This document shows, in pieces, positions 1 to 10,000 of a DNA stretch of 64,000 nucleotides. The notes beneath the pieces are model-generated. The model had not been told where the DNA came from, did no database searches, and saw only the letters and a list, made by a program, of their open reading frames with translations. Each line of letters starts with the position of its first letter. The stretch's first letter is position 1. The translations under genes and the position numbers were made by a program. Location: the NCBI GenBank assembly GCA_023400055.1, contig JAEXFN010000035.1, positions 212,094 to 276,093 of the forward strand, in the 5' to 3' direction. This DNA comes from Bacillota bacterium. Its GTDB lineage: Bacteria > Bacillota > UBA4882 > UBA8346.

Positions 1-1
1 G

Positions 2-61
2 ACCATGGCGAAACTGGTCGATTACCTGAACGGGCTTTTGAACTCCGACCGGCCGGAATAA
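2..61 (+). CDS. C-terminal tail of a gene entering from the left
   Basis: Reading from base 2, 19 sense codons run into a TAA stop at 59-61, ending ...LLNSDRPE. The gene starts outside the window, so its function cannot be judged. A long hairpin that would serve as its terminator follows about 40 bases later, which supports this frame as the real end of a plus-strand gene. Confidence 0.5.
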   Translation, partial: TMAKLVDYLNGLLNSDRPE

Positions 62-99
62 AATCCGCCCGGCTTTCCGTCCGACATGCGGACCCTCGT

Positions 100-139
100 A
101 AATAGAACAGGAACCGATTTTCCGGTTCCTGTTCTATTT
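100..139. terminator. bidirectional hairpin terminator
   Basis: A perfect 17-bp inverted repeat (bases 100-116 against 123-139) closes a 6-nt loop. It lies between the plus-strand gene tail ending at 61 and the minus-strand deacetylase ending at 175, so it can serve both convergent transcripts. The flanking T-rich stretches are short but present on both sides. Confidence 0.75.
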
Positions 140-174
140 ACTCTTTTGTCGCTGGGGCGGCGTCGACCCCAACC

Positions 175-1227
175 TTATTCGACGGTCCGGAGCTTCATCC
201 CGCTGGGCAATTTGCCGACTTTGGCCAGATCGGCCGCAGGCACGCTGACGGTATAGGGATCGCCGTCGCTGACGAACCGCAACTTGGGATTCTTTTTGAA
301 GGTCTCCACATAGGCTTTGGGACCCCAGGCGGTATCGCCGGCTTGAATCCGTTCCATCTTATAGGGATTGAAATCCGCGGCGTACGGTGAAAGCGTCGGG
401 CCGGAACCCACCAGCAAAATCGAGCTGTAATGGTAGCGGATGCCCTGATATTCCCCGTCGTGCTCCAGCGTCCGGTTTTTGGCGTGGACGCCGAAAGGCA
501 GCGCCAGGCTCTTGACGACATAACCGGGCACATAGGACTGGATCGCCTGGTTGGCCAGGGCCATCTGCTTCTGCACGCCCAGGTCGTCGGTTTTGCCGAG
601 ATTCTGGTGCCAGTAGGTATGGCTGCCGATCTCGTAGCCGTGGCTCGCCAGATACTGCAATTTCTGCCCGATATACTCCTCCTGGCCGAAGAGGCGCAGT
701 TTGGGCGGGATGGCCGGCAACACATAGAAGGTCGCGGTCAGCGGGAAATCGGGATGTTGCTTTTTGAAATCCTCCATGATCCCGACCGCCGATTGGGGAT
801 CGATCACCAGGCGGTCGCCTTCCTTCAAGTAGCGGAACTGGCCCTGGCTGGAGTCGTCAAAGGTGATGACGAACGGGGTCTTGCCGGCCGGAACTTTCAG
901 GCGGCCGCTCACCACATCTTCCAAAGGCACCGGATAATAACCGTTCTCGTAAAGCAGACGCAGATCTTTGCGGAAATTCTCCGGGGTCCGGCGCCATTCG
1001 GCCTCCGGCGTGCCGATCAGGTGATACTCCAGGATCATCAACTGGCCCAACTCATTGGGTTTCAAGCCGGCCGGGGTCGGCGCGGCCGCTTGGGCGACCA
1101 CCGGTTTGGAGTGGGTCGGCGGGACCGGGACCGTGGCCTGCTTGGCACCGGCCAACCCGTGTGACAGGCCGAAGAGCGTTGCGGCAAAGCCCAAGCAGCA
1201 TAAGACCGTCCATCGTTTCGAACGCAC
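175..1227 (-). CDS. secreted polysaccharide deacetylase (NodB-type)
   Basis: The 350-aa product is a predicted exported carbohydrate esterase family 4 enzyme that would remove N-acetyl groups from peptidoglycan or another glycan outside the membrane. Residues 1-28 form a signal peptide, followed by a Pro/Ala-rich linker to about residue 55. The NodB fold starts near YHLIG. ITFDDS near residue 124 supplies the catalytic and metal-binding aspartates, and GSHTYWH near residue 200 supplies the metal histidines. The start is GTG, with AAAGGAGG about 11 bases upstream on the minus strand. The substrate cannot be told from the sequence. Confidence 0.85.
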   Translation of the reverse strand: MRSKRWTVLCCLGFAATLFGLSHGLAGAKQATVPVPPTHSKPVVAQAAAPTPAGLKPNELGQLMILEYHLIGTPEAEWRRTPENFRKDLRLLYENGYYPVPLEDVVSGRLKVPAGKTPFVITFDDSSQGQFRYLKEGDRLVIDPQSAVGIMEDFKKQHPDFPLTATFYVLPAIPPKLRLFGQEEYIGQKLQYLASHGYEIGSHTYWHQNLGKTDDLGVQKQMALANQAIQSYVPGYVVKSLALPFGVHAKNRTLEHDGEYQGIRYHYSSILLVGSGPTLSPYAADFNPYKMERIQAGDTAWGPKAYVETFKKNPKLRFVSDGDPYTVSVPAADLAKVGKLPSGMKLRTVE

Positions 1228-1509
1228 GCGAAAATTCTCCTCCTTTGATGAATGAAAATCGTTGCACCGTCATTACAATTCCATGCCCAACGACAGCTTC
1301 CTGCGTTTAATTTATGGAAGCCGCCGGACAACCGGGCCGGACGATGAAATTTCAAAGCACCGCGCCAAAATTTCGCAATCCGATATTATTGATATATAAG
1401 TTCTCAACTTTCAGAGAAAAAATCGAAGCCTTGTACATAAGCATGAAAAGAAAAATAGAAAGATACCTTGATAAAGGACTTAAAAATCAGATCAGACATG
1501 GAATGCAAA
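1228..1509. other. intergenic stretch without a recognisable gene
   Basis: This stretch holds the ribosome binding site of the deacetylase and then AT-rich sequence leading into the fold-back repeat that starts near 1510. The short reading frames here show no ribosome binding site and resemble no family I know. The 21-bp tandem array found in front of the other two repeat copies is absent here. Confidence 0.5.
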
Positions 1510-2069
1510 GGGGAAAGCTTTTTTGATGCTTGCTTCTTTGGCCCACGGTTCCGTCGGCGGGATTACTTTTGGACCGCCCCAAAAGTAACCAAAAAGGCGC
1601 TGGAACCTACGGATTCCCGTCCTCCCTTTATGCATCCGGTAATCGTCTTCGCCATCCATGGCCTTCTGTCTGGCTACCGGGCCATGGCTTTCGATGTCCC
1701 CTTCGCTGGGCGACCGCCGTTTTTCATCCTAGAAAAGAGGCGTCGCCCGCCTTCATCCCTGAAGGCGGCGGGTATCTGAAAATTAAGTGGTTCGTACATA
1801 GCACATAAAAGTTCGAACAGCACCCGTCTCCAGGGAGGGAGACGGCGCCGCTTCTTTTCAGGATGAAAAACAGCGGTCGGGAACGGAAGCCATAACTTGG
1901 TTGCCAGGCAGATTGCCATGGATGGCGGCGGCATTCTAGAACCCCGGATGAATCAGGAGGTGCCGGAACCTCGGTTCCGGCTGGGCGGATTCCAAAGGGT
2001 GTCCCACTACACCCTTTGGTCCTGGGGGTGGGGGGGCAGGAATAGCCCCCATCGGCCCTCAATCGCTTA
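1510..2069. repeat. dispersed fold-back element, copy A
   Basis: About 560 bp recur with high similarity at 24569-25123 and, truncated by the window end, at 63870-64000. The element is a string of hairpins: TTACTTTTGG pairing with CCAAAAGTAA near 1563-1588, CGCCTTC/GAAGGCG near 1750-1768, CCGTCTC/GAGACGG near 1824-1845, GGAACC/GGTTCC near 1965-1978, and an 11-bp stem starting CCAAAGGGTGT near 1992-2019. On a larger scale 1631-1745 is an imperfect inverted copy of 1844-1952, with an AT-rich, poorly conserved centre at 1781-1818. No transposase is present. It may be a MITE-like fold-back element or a structured RNA. This copy lacks the upstream 21-bp array. Confidence 0.8.
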
Positions 2070-2219
2070 CATCTATAAAAATGTCTGGCCGTCATTATAT
2101 ATTTGTATTGCAACGGGCCCATGATAGTAATTTAAATTCCTCGAAATAGGAGTTTTGATTTTATCGCCGAAACAATAGATAATTGGCAATATCGGCAATC
2201 CGTTTCAGGAAGCACTCTT

Positions 2220-2640
2220 CGAAAACGCTTCTCCGCTCAGTAGGAACGGCGGGCAAAAGAGTTCCCCCGCGGCTCGGGGCAACTGCCCGGAGGGTCGGTC
2301 TTCTTCCCCGAAGGTCCGGGGACGATTCCCCAGGAATCGGGGCGGCTTCCCGAAACCCCGGTCCGGTTTCCCCAAAGGTCGGGGATGGAAGGATGCGGTC
2401 TGGGGAAGTAGGGATGGTCCTCAGGGAAGTGGGAATGAAACGATCCCTTACACGGATCCGGTGATCCTCTGAAAGGATCAAGAAATCCCTTACAAGGACG
2501 AAGACCATACCTAACATGGATCCCAGCGTGCCTAACACGAATACGGTGATCCTTAAAGGGATCAGCCCATTCCTAACACGGACGAAGGCATCCCTAACAA
2601 GACCAAAGACCGTACCCAATGGAGCGGCGCCGATCCAAGC
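2220..2640. repeat. degenerate 21-bp-period repeat, family 2, copy D
   Basis: This region is built of two blocks of diverged units. The first resembles GGGAAGTAGGGATGG and the second resembles ATCCCTAACACGGAT. Successive motif starts lie 21 bases apart, occasionally 20 or 22. Related sequence in the same orientation occurs at 38165-38350 and 43030-43450. The minus strand stays open for 199 codons across it, which I take as a by-product of the 21-nt period. It ends just before folE2 and may carry that gene's promoter, but no clear promoter was seen. Confidence 0.7.
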
Positions 2641-2762
2641 CGAACCAAGGAAGCGGGCGACGGTTTTCCCCTTCCGGCCGTTTTCCGAATCATAGGGAAC
2701 GACCCGGCGCAAGCATTGGCAATTGAATTCAGAAACGTATTTTGAAAGGCGGCATGGCAACC

Positions 2763-3557
2763 ATGATCGATGTACAAAGCAGGCGGGACGAACGGGGAAT
2801 CGAAATTCAGCGGGTCGGTTTGAAAGATGTCAATTTGCCCTTCCAGATCCGGATGCGGGACGGCGGATTTCAACACGTCCACGGCAACGTGGTGGTCTCG
2901 GTGACCCTGCCGCATCATTTCAAGGGGACGCATCTCAGCCGGTTCATGGAGCTGTTGATGGCCTGGTCCGAAAAACCGATCTCCTGGAAAGAGATCCGCC
3001 AGATCCTGGTCGAACTCTGCGGCCATCTGGAAGTGAGCGCCGCCGAGATCCGTTTGAAGTTCCGTTATTTCCTGCCGGTGCCGGCGCCGGTGAGCGGCAT
3101 CGTCGGCTACCTCGACTATCTGGGCGAATTCCGCGGCGTTTTCCGGCAACCGGAGAATCGCTTCGACTTCCAGCTGGGCGCGGAGATTCCGGTCCTCTCC
3201 CTCTGCCCCTGCAGCAAGGAGATCTCCGCTTACGGCGCGCACAACCAGCGGGCCGTCATCCGGACGCTGGTGCGCTGCGATTATCCGGGCAAGATCCTCT
3301 GGCTGGAGGATCTGATTGAACTGCTGCGCAGCCAAGGGAGCTGCCCGATCTATCCGGTGCTCAAGCGGGACGACGAAAAGTACGTCACCGAAACCTCCTA
3401 CCAAAATCCCAAGTTCGTCGAGGACATCCTGCGCGACTCGGTGCTGGCGCTGCGTTCCGAGGAGCGGATCCGCTCCTTCCAGGTCGAGGTGGAAAGCTTC
3501 GAATCCATCCACAATCATAGCGCCTTCGCCTCCCATATCGAGGAAACGGCCGACTAA
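2763..3557 (+). CDS. folE2: GTP cyclohydrolase I type IB (FolE2)
   Basis: The 264-aa product is predicted to convert GTP to 7,8-dihydroneopterin triphosphate, the first step toward tetrahydrofolate and queuosine-type deazapurines. Family signatures are clear: MIDVQ...D.R at the N-terminus, KGTHLSRFME near residue 60, and LSLCPCSKEIS followed by GAHNQR, which carries the metal-binding cysteine. I chose the ATG at 2763 because it aligns with the usual FolE2 start and lies about 10 bases after AAAGGCGG; an ATG at 2754 and a TTG at 2742 are in frame but less likely. FolE2 does not need zinc strictly and often replaces FolE. The stop overlaps the convergent addA stop by 4 bases. Confidence 0.95.
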   Translation: MIDVQSRRDERGIEIQRVGLKDVNLPFQIRMRDGGFQHVHGNVVVSVTLPHHFKGTHLSRFMELLMAWSEKPISWKEIRQILVELCGHLEVSAAEIRLKFRYFLPVPAPVSGIVGYLDYLGEFRGVFRQPENRFDFQLGAEIPVLSLCPCSKEISAYGAHNQRAVIRTLVRCDYPGKILWLEDLIELLRSQGSCPIYPVLKRDDEKYVTETSYQNPKFVEDILRDSVLALRSEERIRSFQVEVESFESIHNHSAFASHIEETAD

Positions 3558-6500
3558 ACTTCCGCCGCACCAGCCGCGCCTTGCCCCCGGCCCGAACCAT
3601 GACAGAACCAGCCGTAGCGGCAATCCTCGCAGTCGGATCCGGCTGGGTAATCCCCGGGATGGGGATGGACGGCGATAAACCCGGCGATCTCCTTCACCTC
3701 GGCGACGGTCCGTTCCAGCGCGGCCTGATCCAGCGGCACCAGCGCGGCCCGGTCGGGATAGGGGAAATACAGCACCGCCCGGTCGGGCAAGCGTCCCCAC
3801 AGCTCGGCCACTGCCAGGGCGTACAGCTGCAGCTGCCACTGATATTTTTGGGCGACCTGCTCCACCTGGCCGGGGCCGATCCGGTGCGTCTTGTAATCCA
3901 CCAGCACCAACGGGCCGCCGGGCTCCCGGTATAAGCGATCGAACCTGCCTTCCACCCGCGCCTCCGGACCGAACTTCAGGATAAAGGGCACCTCGTCCCA
4001 GATCTCGCCCCGGCCCCGGTACGGGCTGGCCTGCAGGTTGCGCCAGATCCGCTGCAGATCCGCTTTCAGCCGTTCCGGCTCGGGAACGCCCGCCGCCCCG
4101 AAATGAATCCGCCAAAGCTCTTCCGGCCAATCCGGCGTGCCGGCCCGCACCGCCTGGTGGACGAAGTTGCCGATCTGCGCGCCCAGGTTGTCGCCGGATC
4201 CGAAGCCGGCTTCGTCCGCCCGCTCCGCCTCGGCCGCCGGCCCCCGGTCCAGCCGCATGATGTGCCGCAGGTAAAAGCCGCGCGGACAACTCTTGAACGC
4301 CAGAATCCCGGAGACCTTCAACGGCACGACGCACCCAGCGCTCGGGACGGCTCCGACCGCCGCCACCTCGGAGGCACTCTGGACGGCCGAAGCAGGCAGG
4401 GCCGCCAATTCCGGGGCCACCAGCTCCAGCAGCGTCACCGGACGCTCCGGCGGCCGGACCTCCAGCACCTCCCGGACCACCGCCACCGGGATTCCCTGAT
4501 ATTCGAATTCCCGCTCCGCCTCGGCCAACGGCAGCAGGAGTTCGAACCATTTCATCCAGTTGCCGGCGGTCTCCAGCGTTTTGCCGTGCGAACGGCTGGC
4601 CCCGGAACCGGCCAGGATCAGCTGGCGTTTGGCGCGGGTCAGCGCCACGTACAGCACCCGCTTGAGCTCGGCGATCTCGTCGCGGCGGTCGCGCTCCTTG
4701 ATGGCCTCCCAGACCGAGGTAGGCGCCGCCTCGCCCTCCGGCACCGCCATCTTGAAGCCGATCCCCAGCTCCTTATGGAAGACCAGTTTCGACCGGCTGC
4801 CCATCCGGAACTGGCGGTCCAGATCGGGCAGGATCACCACCGGAAATTCCAGCCCCTTGGAACGGTGGATGGTCATCAGCCGGACCACGTCGCTCCCCTC
4901 GGCCTGGGTCTGGGCCTCGCCTTCCTCGATCGCCATCCCTTCCAGCTCCCGCAGGTAATTCAGGAAGCGGTTCAGATCATGGTAACCGGAAGCCGTAAAC
5001 TCCTCGGCCTTGTAGAGCAATTTGTCCAGATTGGCCAAACGCTGCCCGGCGTCGGCCGTTCCCAGCAGCATCGCGCGGTAATGAGACTTCTCCAGCGCCA
5101 GCCGGAGCATGGCGGGGATCGGCAACAGCTCGCGACGTTCCTGCAAATAGCCGAGCAAGTCGCGGAATTCCAGCAGCCGGGCCGCCGTCCCCTCTGGCAG
5201 CAATTCCCGGAAATCAGTCCGGCCGTAAAACGCCTCCGCCAGGCCTTCCGCGCGGCACAACCGGTAAAGCTCCAGCTCGGTCAGGCCGACGTAGGGCGAA
5301 TTCAACAGGCCCAGCAAAGCCACGCTATCGTAGCGTTGCTGCACCAGCCGGAGCAGGTTCAATTGGTCGATGATCTCCTGCCGCCGGTACAGATCGCCGC
5401 CGCTGGCCGTGTAATAGGGGATCCCCAACTCCCCCAGGGCCTGCTGGTAAAGGGGCATCGCCGTTCCGGCCCGGAAGAGCAGCACGATATCGCCGTAACC
5501 CAGCGGCGTTTCGCTTCCGGCGCTCTCCGCCACCAGCCGGGCGATGTGCCGCGCCACCAGCCGGGCCTGCTCCCGCAGGTCGGCCGTTGCTCCGGTCAGA
5601 ATGAACTCGATCCGCGACCCGGCGTCGTTGGCCCCGGCTTCCAGCGGCTCATAGGGAAAACTCTCTCCGGCGAACATTTCCTGAGAAAGCGCGTTGATGA
5701 ACTGGATGATGGTCCGGTTGGAACGGTAATTGCGGGTCAAGGCGATGATCCGGCCTTGGCGCGCGGCGATAGCCTCGCCCAGTTCGGTCAGGAGATCGGC
5801 CTCGGCGCCCCGGAAACGGTAGATCGACTGCTTAATATCGCCGACCGCCATCAGCCGGCCGCCTTGGTAACCTTCGCCCAACAGGCAGCGGACGATCTCC
5901 AGCTGCAGGCCGTTGGTGTCTTGAAACTCGTCCACCAGCAGGTAGCGGATTCCACCGGTCACCCGCTCCGCCAACTCGGGATGGTTTTGCAACAGCTCCC
6001 GCGCCAAAAGCTGCTGGTCGGCAAAGTCCAGTACCCCCGCCTCTTCTTTCAGCTCCCGGTAACGGCGGTCGAGTCCTGCCAATAATTGCTCGATAATCGC
6101 CAGCCGGTCCAAGGCCGCCCTGTCCACCAGCTGCCGCTCGGCCAGGACGATCTGGTCGCGAATCGCCACCACCCGCGGCTTGATGCAGGCGGGCAAGGTT
6201 TTGGGCAATCCCTTGGCCACTTCCGCCAGGGCCGGCAACAACTCATCCAGCCCCCCGCCGTTCCGCAACATTTCCCGGTAATCCGGCCAGCCTTCCCGGA
6301 ACAGACCGATGACGCCCCGGGCATTCTCGGTCAGTTTCTGGGTGGCGCTGAACTCCAGCAACTCGTCGATCTCGGCGATCAGCCCGGCCAGGCCGGAAGA
6401 TTGCCCGGCCAGCGCAGCCTGGAGCGCGGCGGCGGTCTGGCCGATCACCGCCCCAAAATCCCGGCCGCTCTCCCGGATCGCCTGATAGAGCCCGGCCAAG

Positions 6501-7021
6501 CTTTCGGCCAAAGCTTCCCAGCCGTAATCGAGGATCAGCCGCACCAGCGCCTGAGAGTCGGGGCCCGGATGCTGAACGATCTCCGTGAAAAGCTCGGCAA
6601 TGGCTTGGGTCAGGTAGAGCCGTTCCTCGCCCTCGCCCAGGATGCCGGAGACCGGCGGTATCCCGGCTTCCAGCGGATTCTCCTGGATCAGCCCCAGACA
6701 GAGCCCATGAAAGGTGACGATCCGCGCGCTGTCGACCCGCTGCAGCTGGGTGCGCCAGAATTCGCGGTCCGCCTCGTTCCCGGCTCCGTTCTGCCGTTCC
6801 CGGAGGCCCTGCCGGATCCGGTCGCGCATCTCGGCGGCGGCTTTTTTGGTAAACGTAATCGCCACGATCTCGGCCAGCTCGGCTCGGCGTTCCTCCAGCA
6901 AACGCAGGTATTTCTCAGCCAGCACCGTGGTTTTGCCGGTGCCGGCGCCGGCCGAAACCAACAGGTCGACCCCGAACTCGCTGATGGCCGCGGCTTGCTG
7001 TTCATTGGGCGGATACGGCAT
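3554..7021 (-). CDS. addA: AddA helicase-nuclease subunit
   Basis: This 1155-aa UvrD/Rep-type subunit works with AddB in resecting double-strand breaks for RecA loading. Walker A is SAGAGTGKT near residue 25. The helicase motifs include LLVDEFQDTN and VGDIKQSIYRFRGAE. The C-terminal PD-(D/E)XK nuclease domain is marked by LVDYKTHRI. A cysteine in FKSCPRGFYL near residue 910 and three at 1131, 1134 and 1140 (CEDCRYGWFC) have the layout of the iron-sulfur staple seen in AddB and Cas4 nucleases. This is unusual for AddA. The ATG overlaps the end of addB by 20 bases, so the two are translationally coupled. Confidence 0.95.
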   Translation of the reverse strand: MPYPPNEQQAAAISEFGVDLLVSAGAGTGKTTVLAEKYLRLLEERRAELAEIVAITFTKKAAAEMRDRIRQGLRERQNGAGNEADREFWRTQLQRVDSARIVTFHGLCLGLIQENPLEAGIPPVSGILGEGEERLYLTQAIAELFTEIVQHPGPDSQALVRLILDYGWEALAESLAGLYQAIRESGRDFGAVIGQTAAALQAALAGQSSGLAGLIAEIDELLEFSATQKLTENARGVIGLFREGWPDYREMLRNGGGLDELLPALAEVAKGLPKTLPACIKPRVVAIRDQIVLAERQLVDRAALDRLAIIEQLLAGLDRRYRELKEEAGVLDFADQQLLARELLQNHPELAERVTGGIRYLLVDEFQDTNGLQLEIVRCLLGEGYQGGRLMAVGDIKQSIYRFRGAEADLLTELGEAIAARQGRIIALTRNYRSNRTIIQFINALSQEMFAGESFPYEPLEAGANDAGSRIEFILTGATADLREQARLVARHIARLVAESAGSETPLGYGDIVLLFRAGTAMPLYQQALGELGIPYYTASGGDLYRRQEIIDQLNLLRLVQQRYDSVALLGLLNSPYVGLTELELYRLCRAEGLAEAFYGRTDFRELLPEGTAARLLEFRDLLGYLQERRELLPIPAMLRLALEKSHYRAMLLGTADAGQRLANLDKLLYKAEEFTASGYHDLNRFLNYLRELEGMAIEEGEAQTQAEGSDVVRLMTIHRSKGLEFPVVILPDLDRQFRMGSRSKLVFHKELGIGFKMAVPEGEAAPTSVWEAIKERDRRDEIAELKRVLYVALTRAKRQLILAGSGASRSHGKTLETAGNWMKWFELLLPLAEAEREFEYQGIPVAVVREVLEVRPPERPVTLLELVAPELAALPASAVQSASEVAAVGAVPSAGCVVPLKVSGILAFKSCPRGFYLRHIMRLDRGPAAEAERADEAGFGSGDNLGAQIGNFVHQAVRAGTPDWPEELWRIHFGAAGVPEPERLKADLQRIWRNLQASPYRGRGEIWDEVPFILKFGPEARVEGRFDRLYREPGGPLVLVDYKTHRIGPGQVEQVAQKYQWQLQLYALAVAELWGRLPDRAVLYFPYPDRAALVPLDQAALERTVAEVKEIAGFIAVHPHPGDYPAGSDCEDCRYGWFCHGSGRGQGAAGAAEV

Positions 7022-10000
7022 CCGGCAACTCTCCTTCCCGTTCCGGGCGGCGGCAGCAAACCCGGTACTCGCAATAAGGCGGGCAGTCGGCCGCGGTCAA
7101 TTCGAAGCGGCCGCCGCGGATCGCTTCGATGGTGGCGCTCAATTCCTGGCACAACCGGCCGAGCCACTCCTCCCAATCGGCATCGTTCAGCAAGCCTTGG
7201 CCGCGCCAGCTCAAGTCCAGCCGTTCCTCCCGCCAGATCCCGCCCCGCACTCGCGAGGGATTGCACAATCCCAAATAGCTGCCGCCGACTGCGGTATCCG
7301 CGCCGAAAACCAACTGTTCCAAGGCCAGCAGATAAATGGGCAGCTGGATCCGGCGCTGATCCAACAGTTCGGACGCGGTCGGGCCCGAGCCGAGCTTGTA
7401 ATCGTAGACGATGAAATTACCGGCGCTATCGGCGTCGACCCGGTCGATCCGCCCGGCGATCCGGGCGCTGCCGTCCGGCCATTCGAACCGGAAGGGACGG
7501 GCGGCCGCCGCCGCGTCGCGCCCTTCTCCGGCCTGCGCCTGGCCGAACGCGAACTCCAGGAGGCGGGGCCGGAAACGGTGCCCGGTCCGTTCCGCCCATT
7601 GCAGTTCGGCGCCGAGCCATTGCCGCAAAGTGCGCCCGGCCTGGGCCCGTTGGATAGACAACGTGGTCTTGGCGAGCCGGTTGGCGGCCTTTTCCTGCCA
7701 GACCGCGAACAGGGCCGTGAAGGAATCTTCCAGCGCCTGCACATACTGCTCCAGACGCTCAGGATTCAACCGTTCATCCCGGTAGCGGCTCCAGAACTGG
7801 CGGAGCACCTCATGATAGAGGTTGCCAAGGTCCAGGTTCTCGGGGATTAAGGCCGGCTCGGGCAATGGCTTGATCCGCAACAGGTGCTTCAGGAAGAAAC
7901 GATAGGGACAGTTGCGGTAATCCTCCAGGGCAGTGATGCCGAAACAATAATCGGCGTCGAAATGGGCGGCCAGGTCGGTCATGAACCGTCGCACCCCCTC
8001 GGGCGCTCCGGCGGACCACCGGTTCCGCCAGCGCTGCACCGCCAGGGCCAGACGCCGGTAAGGGGCGGACCCGAGCAACATCCGGCAGAAAGCGATCTCC
8101 GTTTCCGGCAGGGCCGTGGCGGCGGTATGCAAACACTCCACCAGCCGCAGGCTTTCCTCGCCCGCTGAGCGGCATTGGTCGAAACTGGGCTGAATCTCCG
8201 GGGCCAGACCATAGCGCGCCATCCGCCCTTCCAGATCGGGCAGCCACTCCAGGACCGCTTCGAGAAAGAGGGAACGGTTCAAGGGTTGACCCTCGTCATC
8301 CTGATTGCGGAAGACCAGAATCAACCGTTCGCGGGCCGTCTGCAATGACCAGTAAAAGGCCATTTTCTCCTGGATCTGATACTGATCCCCGGTCTCTAGA
8401 TCGACACCCAGCATCCGCAATTCGCGGCGTTCGGCCGGATTGAGCTTCCAATCGTTGATATAGATCCGCGGAAAGCTGCCCTGCTCCAGCCCGGTGATGA
8501 AAACCACTCTGGCGCGGAGGCCGCGCGCCTCGCGCGGCGGGATCACCCGCACCTGCGGCCGGAAGCTGCGCGGTTCCGGCACCTCCGCCGCCAATAAGTA
8601 TTCTTCGAAGAAACGCTGGTATTCCCGGACCGTCAGAACTTGGGTCGCGGCGCCGGGGAGATAGCCCAGGATTTCGTCGATGGTGGCCACGATCGCTTGC
8701 ATCGCCTGGTAATTGAGGAGCTGCTGCCGGAGAAGTTCCGGATCGGCCTCGAAGGACTGAGATCCCCAGGCGTCGGAGCTGTTGAACCAGGCCCGCGTCA
8801 ACTCCAGGTACTCCCGGAGCGTGGCCTCCCGGGGATATCCCGCCAAGCGGCGCAACCCCGCCGCCAGCCTTTCCAGACTGAGTTCTTCCTGCCGGGCGAT
8901 CCCCAGCAAATCCTCATCCTTCAGCAGCTTTAGCCACTGCTCCCGACCGGAGATCGCCCCATAGTTCTCGGCGAGCCAGGCCAGCAGGCGATCGCCGGCG
9001 ACGCTCTCTTTCCCGGCGTGCCACTGCCGGATCAAAATCGCCAGGTCGGGCCATTGCCAATCCTCGGCCAGCGCCGTCAATGCCTGCAAGAATTGACTGA
9101 CGCCGGGAAGCTCGCGGGCGGTCAGCGCCGCGCCGGCCAAGTCCAGATGATATTCGCGAAAGACGGGCCCGGCGGCCTTCAGGAACTGTTGCGGCTGAGG
9201 CGCGATAATTAGGAAATCATCCAGCCGGTAGTCGGGACCGTTCTCCAGCCAACGGCAGATCTCCCGGGCGATCGCCCGGACCTGCCGACCCCAGCCGGCG
9301 GTCTGCAGCAGCCGGACCGAATCGTCGCCCGGTAGCAATTGCAACGGCCGGGGTTCGTCGCGCCAAAAATAATATTGCAGGTCAGCGAGGGCCGGACCGG
9401 AGGGCCGCCGCGCCGACGACGGTTTCGGCTTGATCTTGATGGCGAAATGGCGTTCCGCCACCCGTTGAAACTCCGGTACTCCGGTGGGATCGACCAGCGC
9501 TTCAAAATCGAACCAGAGATCCAACACTTTGATAAAGTCGGTCTGTAACGGCGTCAGATCGGTAAACCCACATAGAATCACCGGCGTCCGGGAGGCCGGT
9601 CCGACCGCCGCGGCTCGGAGCTGTTCCAATTCCGCCAGCACCAGATCGTCTTCGACCAACCCCCGCTGCCGTAACAACTCCTGATAAGTATCGTATAACA
9701 AAGCCAATTGGCGGAGTTTGGCGCCGCGCTCGGCGGCCCACTCCATAAAAAGCTCGGGAGTGAGTCCGGCCCGCTTCCATTCGGCGATGCCGGCCAGGAT
9801 CGCCGCCCGGTAACCGGCCGCGAAGGGCACCCGGTTCAACTCGTCCAGCTGACCGGCGGAATCCAAGACCTGGAACACGCCGGCGATGGACAGCTCCCGT
9901 TCCAGTTCGGTTGGCCGACGCCCGTTGATCCCAAAACGCTGGCAAACTTCTTCGATAAAGCCTTCCATCAACAAAAAACGCACTCCGCCGAAGCCGGTGA

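Noticed and set aside
430..1164. A 244-codon plus-strand frame opposite the deacetylase
   Set aside because: It is antisense to a well-supported gene and is open only because of GC-rich codon usage.
1530..1934. Short frames inside the fold-back elements (for example peptides with VTKKALEPTDS)
   Set aside because: They follow hairpins, differ between copies by frameshifts and lack starts; such peptides are common false predictions in repeat elements.
2161..2760. A 199-codon minus-strand frame before folE2, and a similar 138-codon frame at 42927-43343
   Set aside because: Both run across degenerate 21-base repeats whose period keeps frames open. They have no ribosome binding site and only low-complexity heptad sequence.
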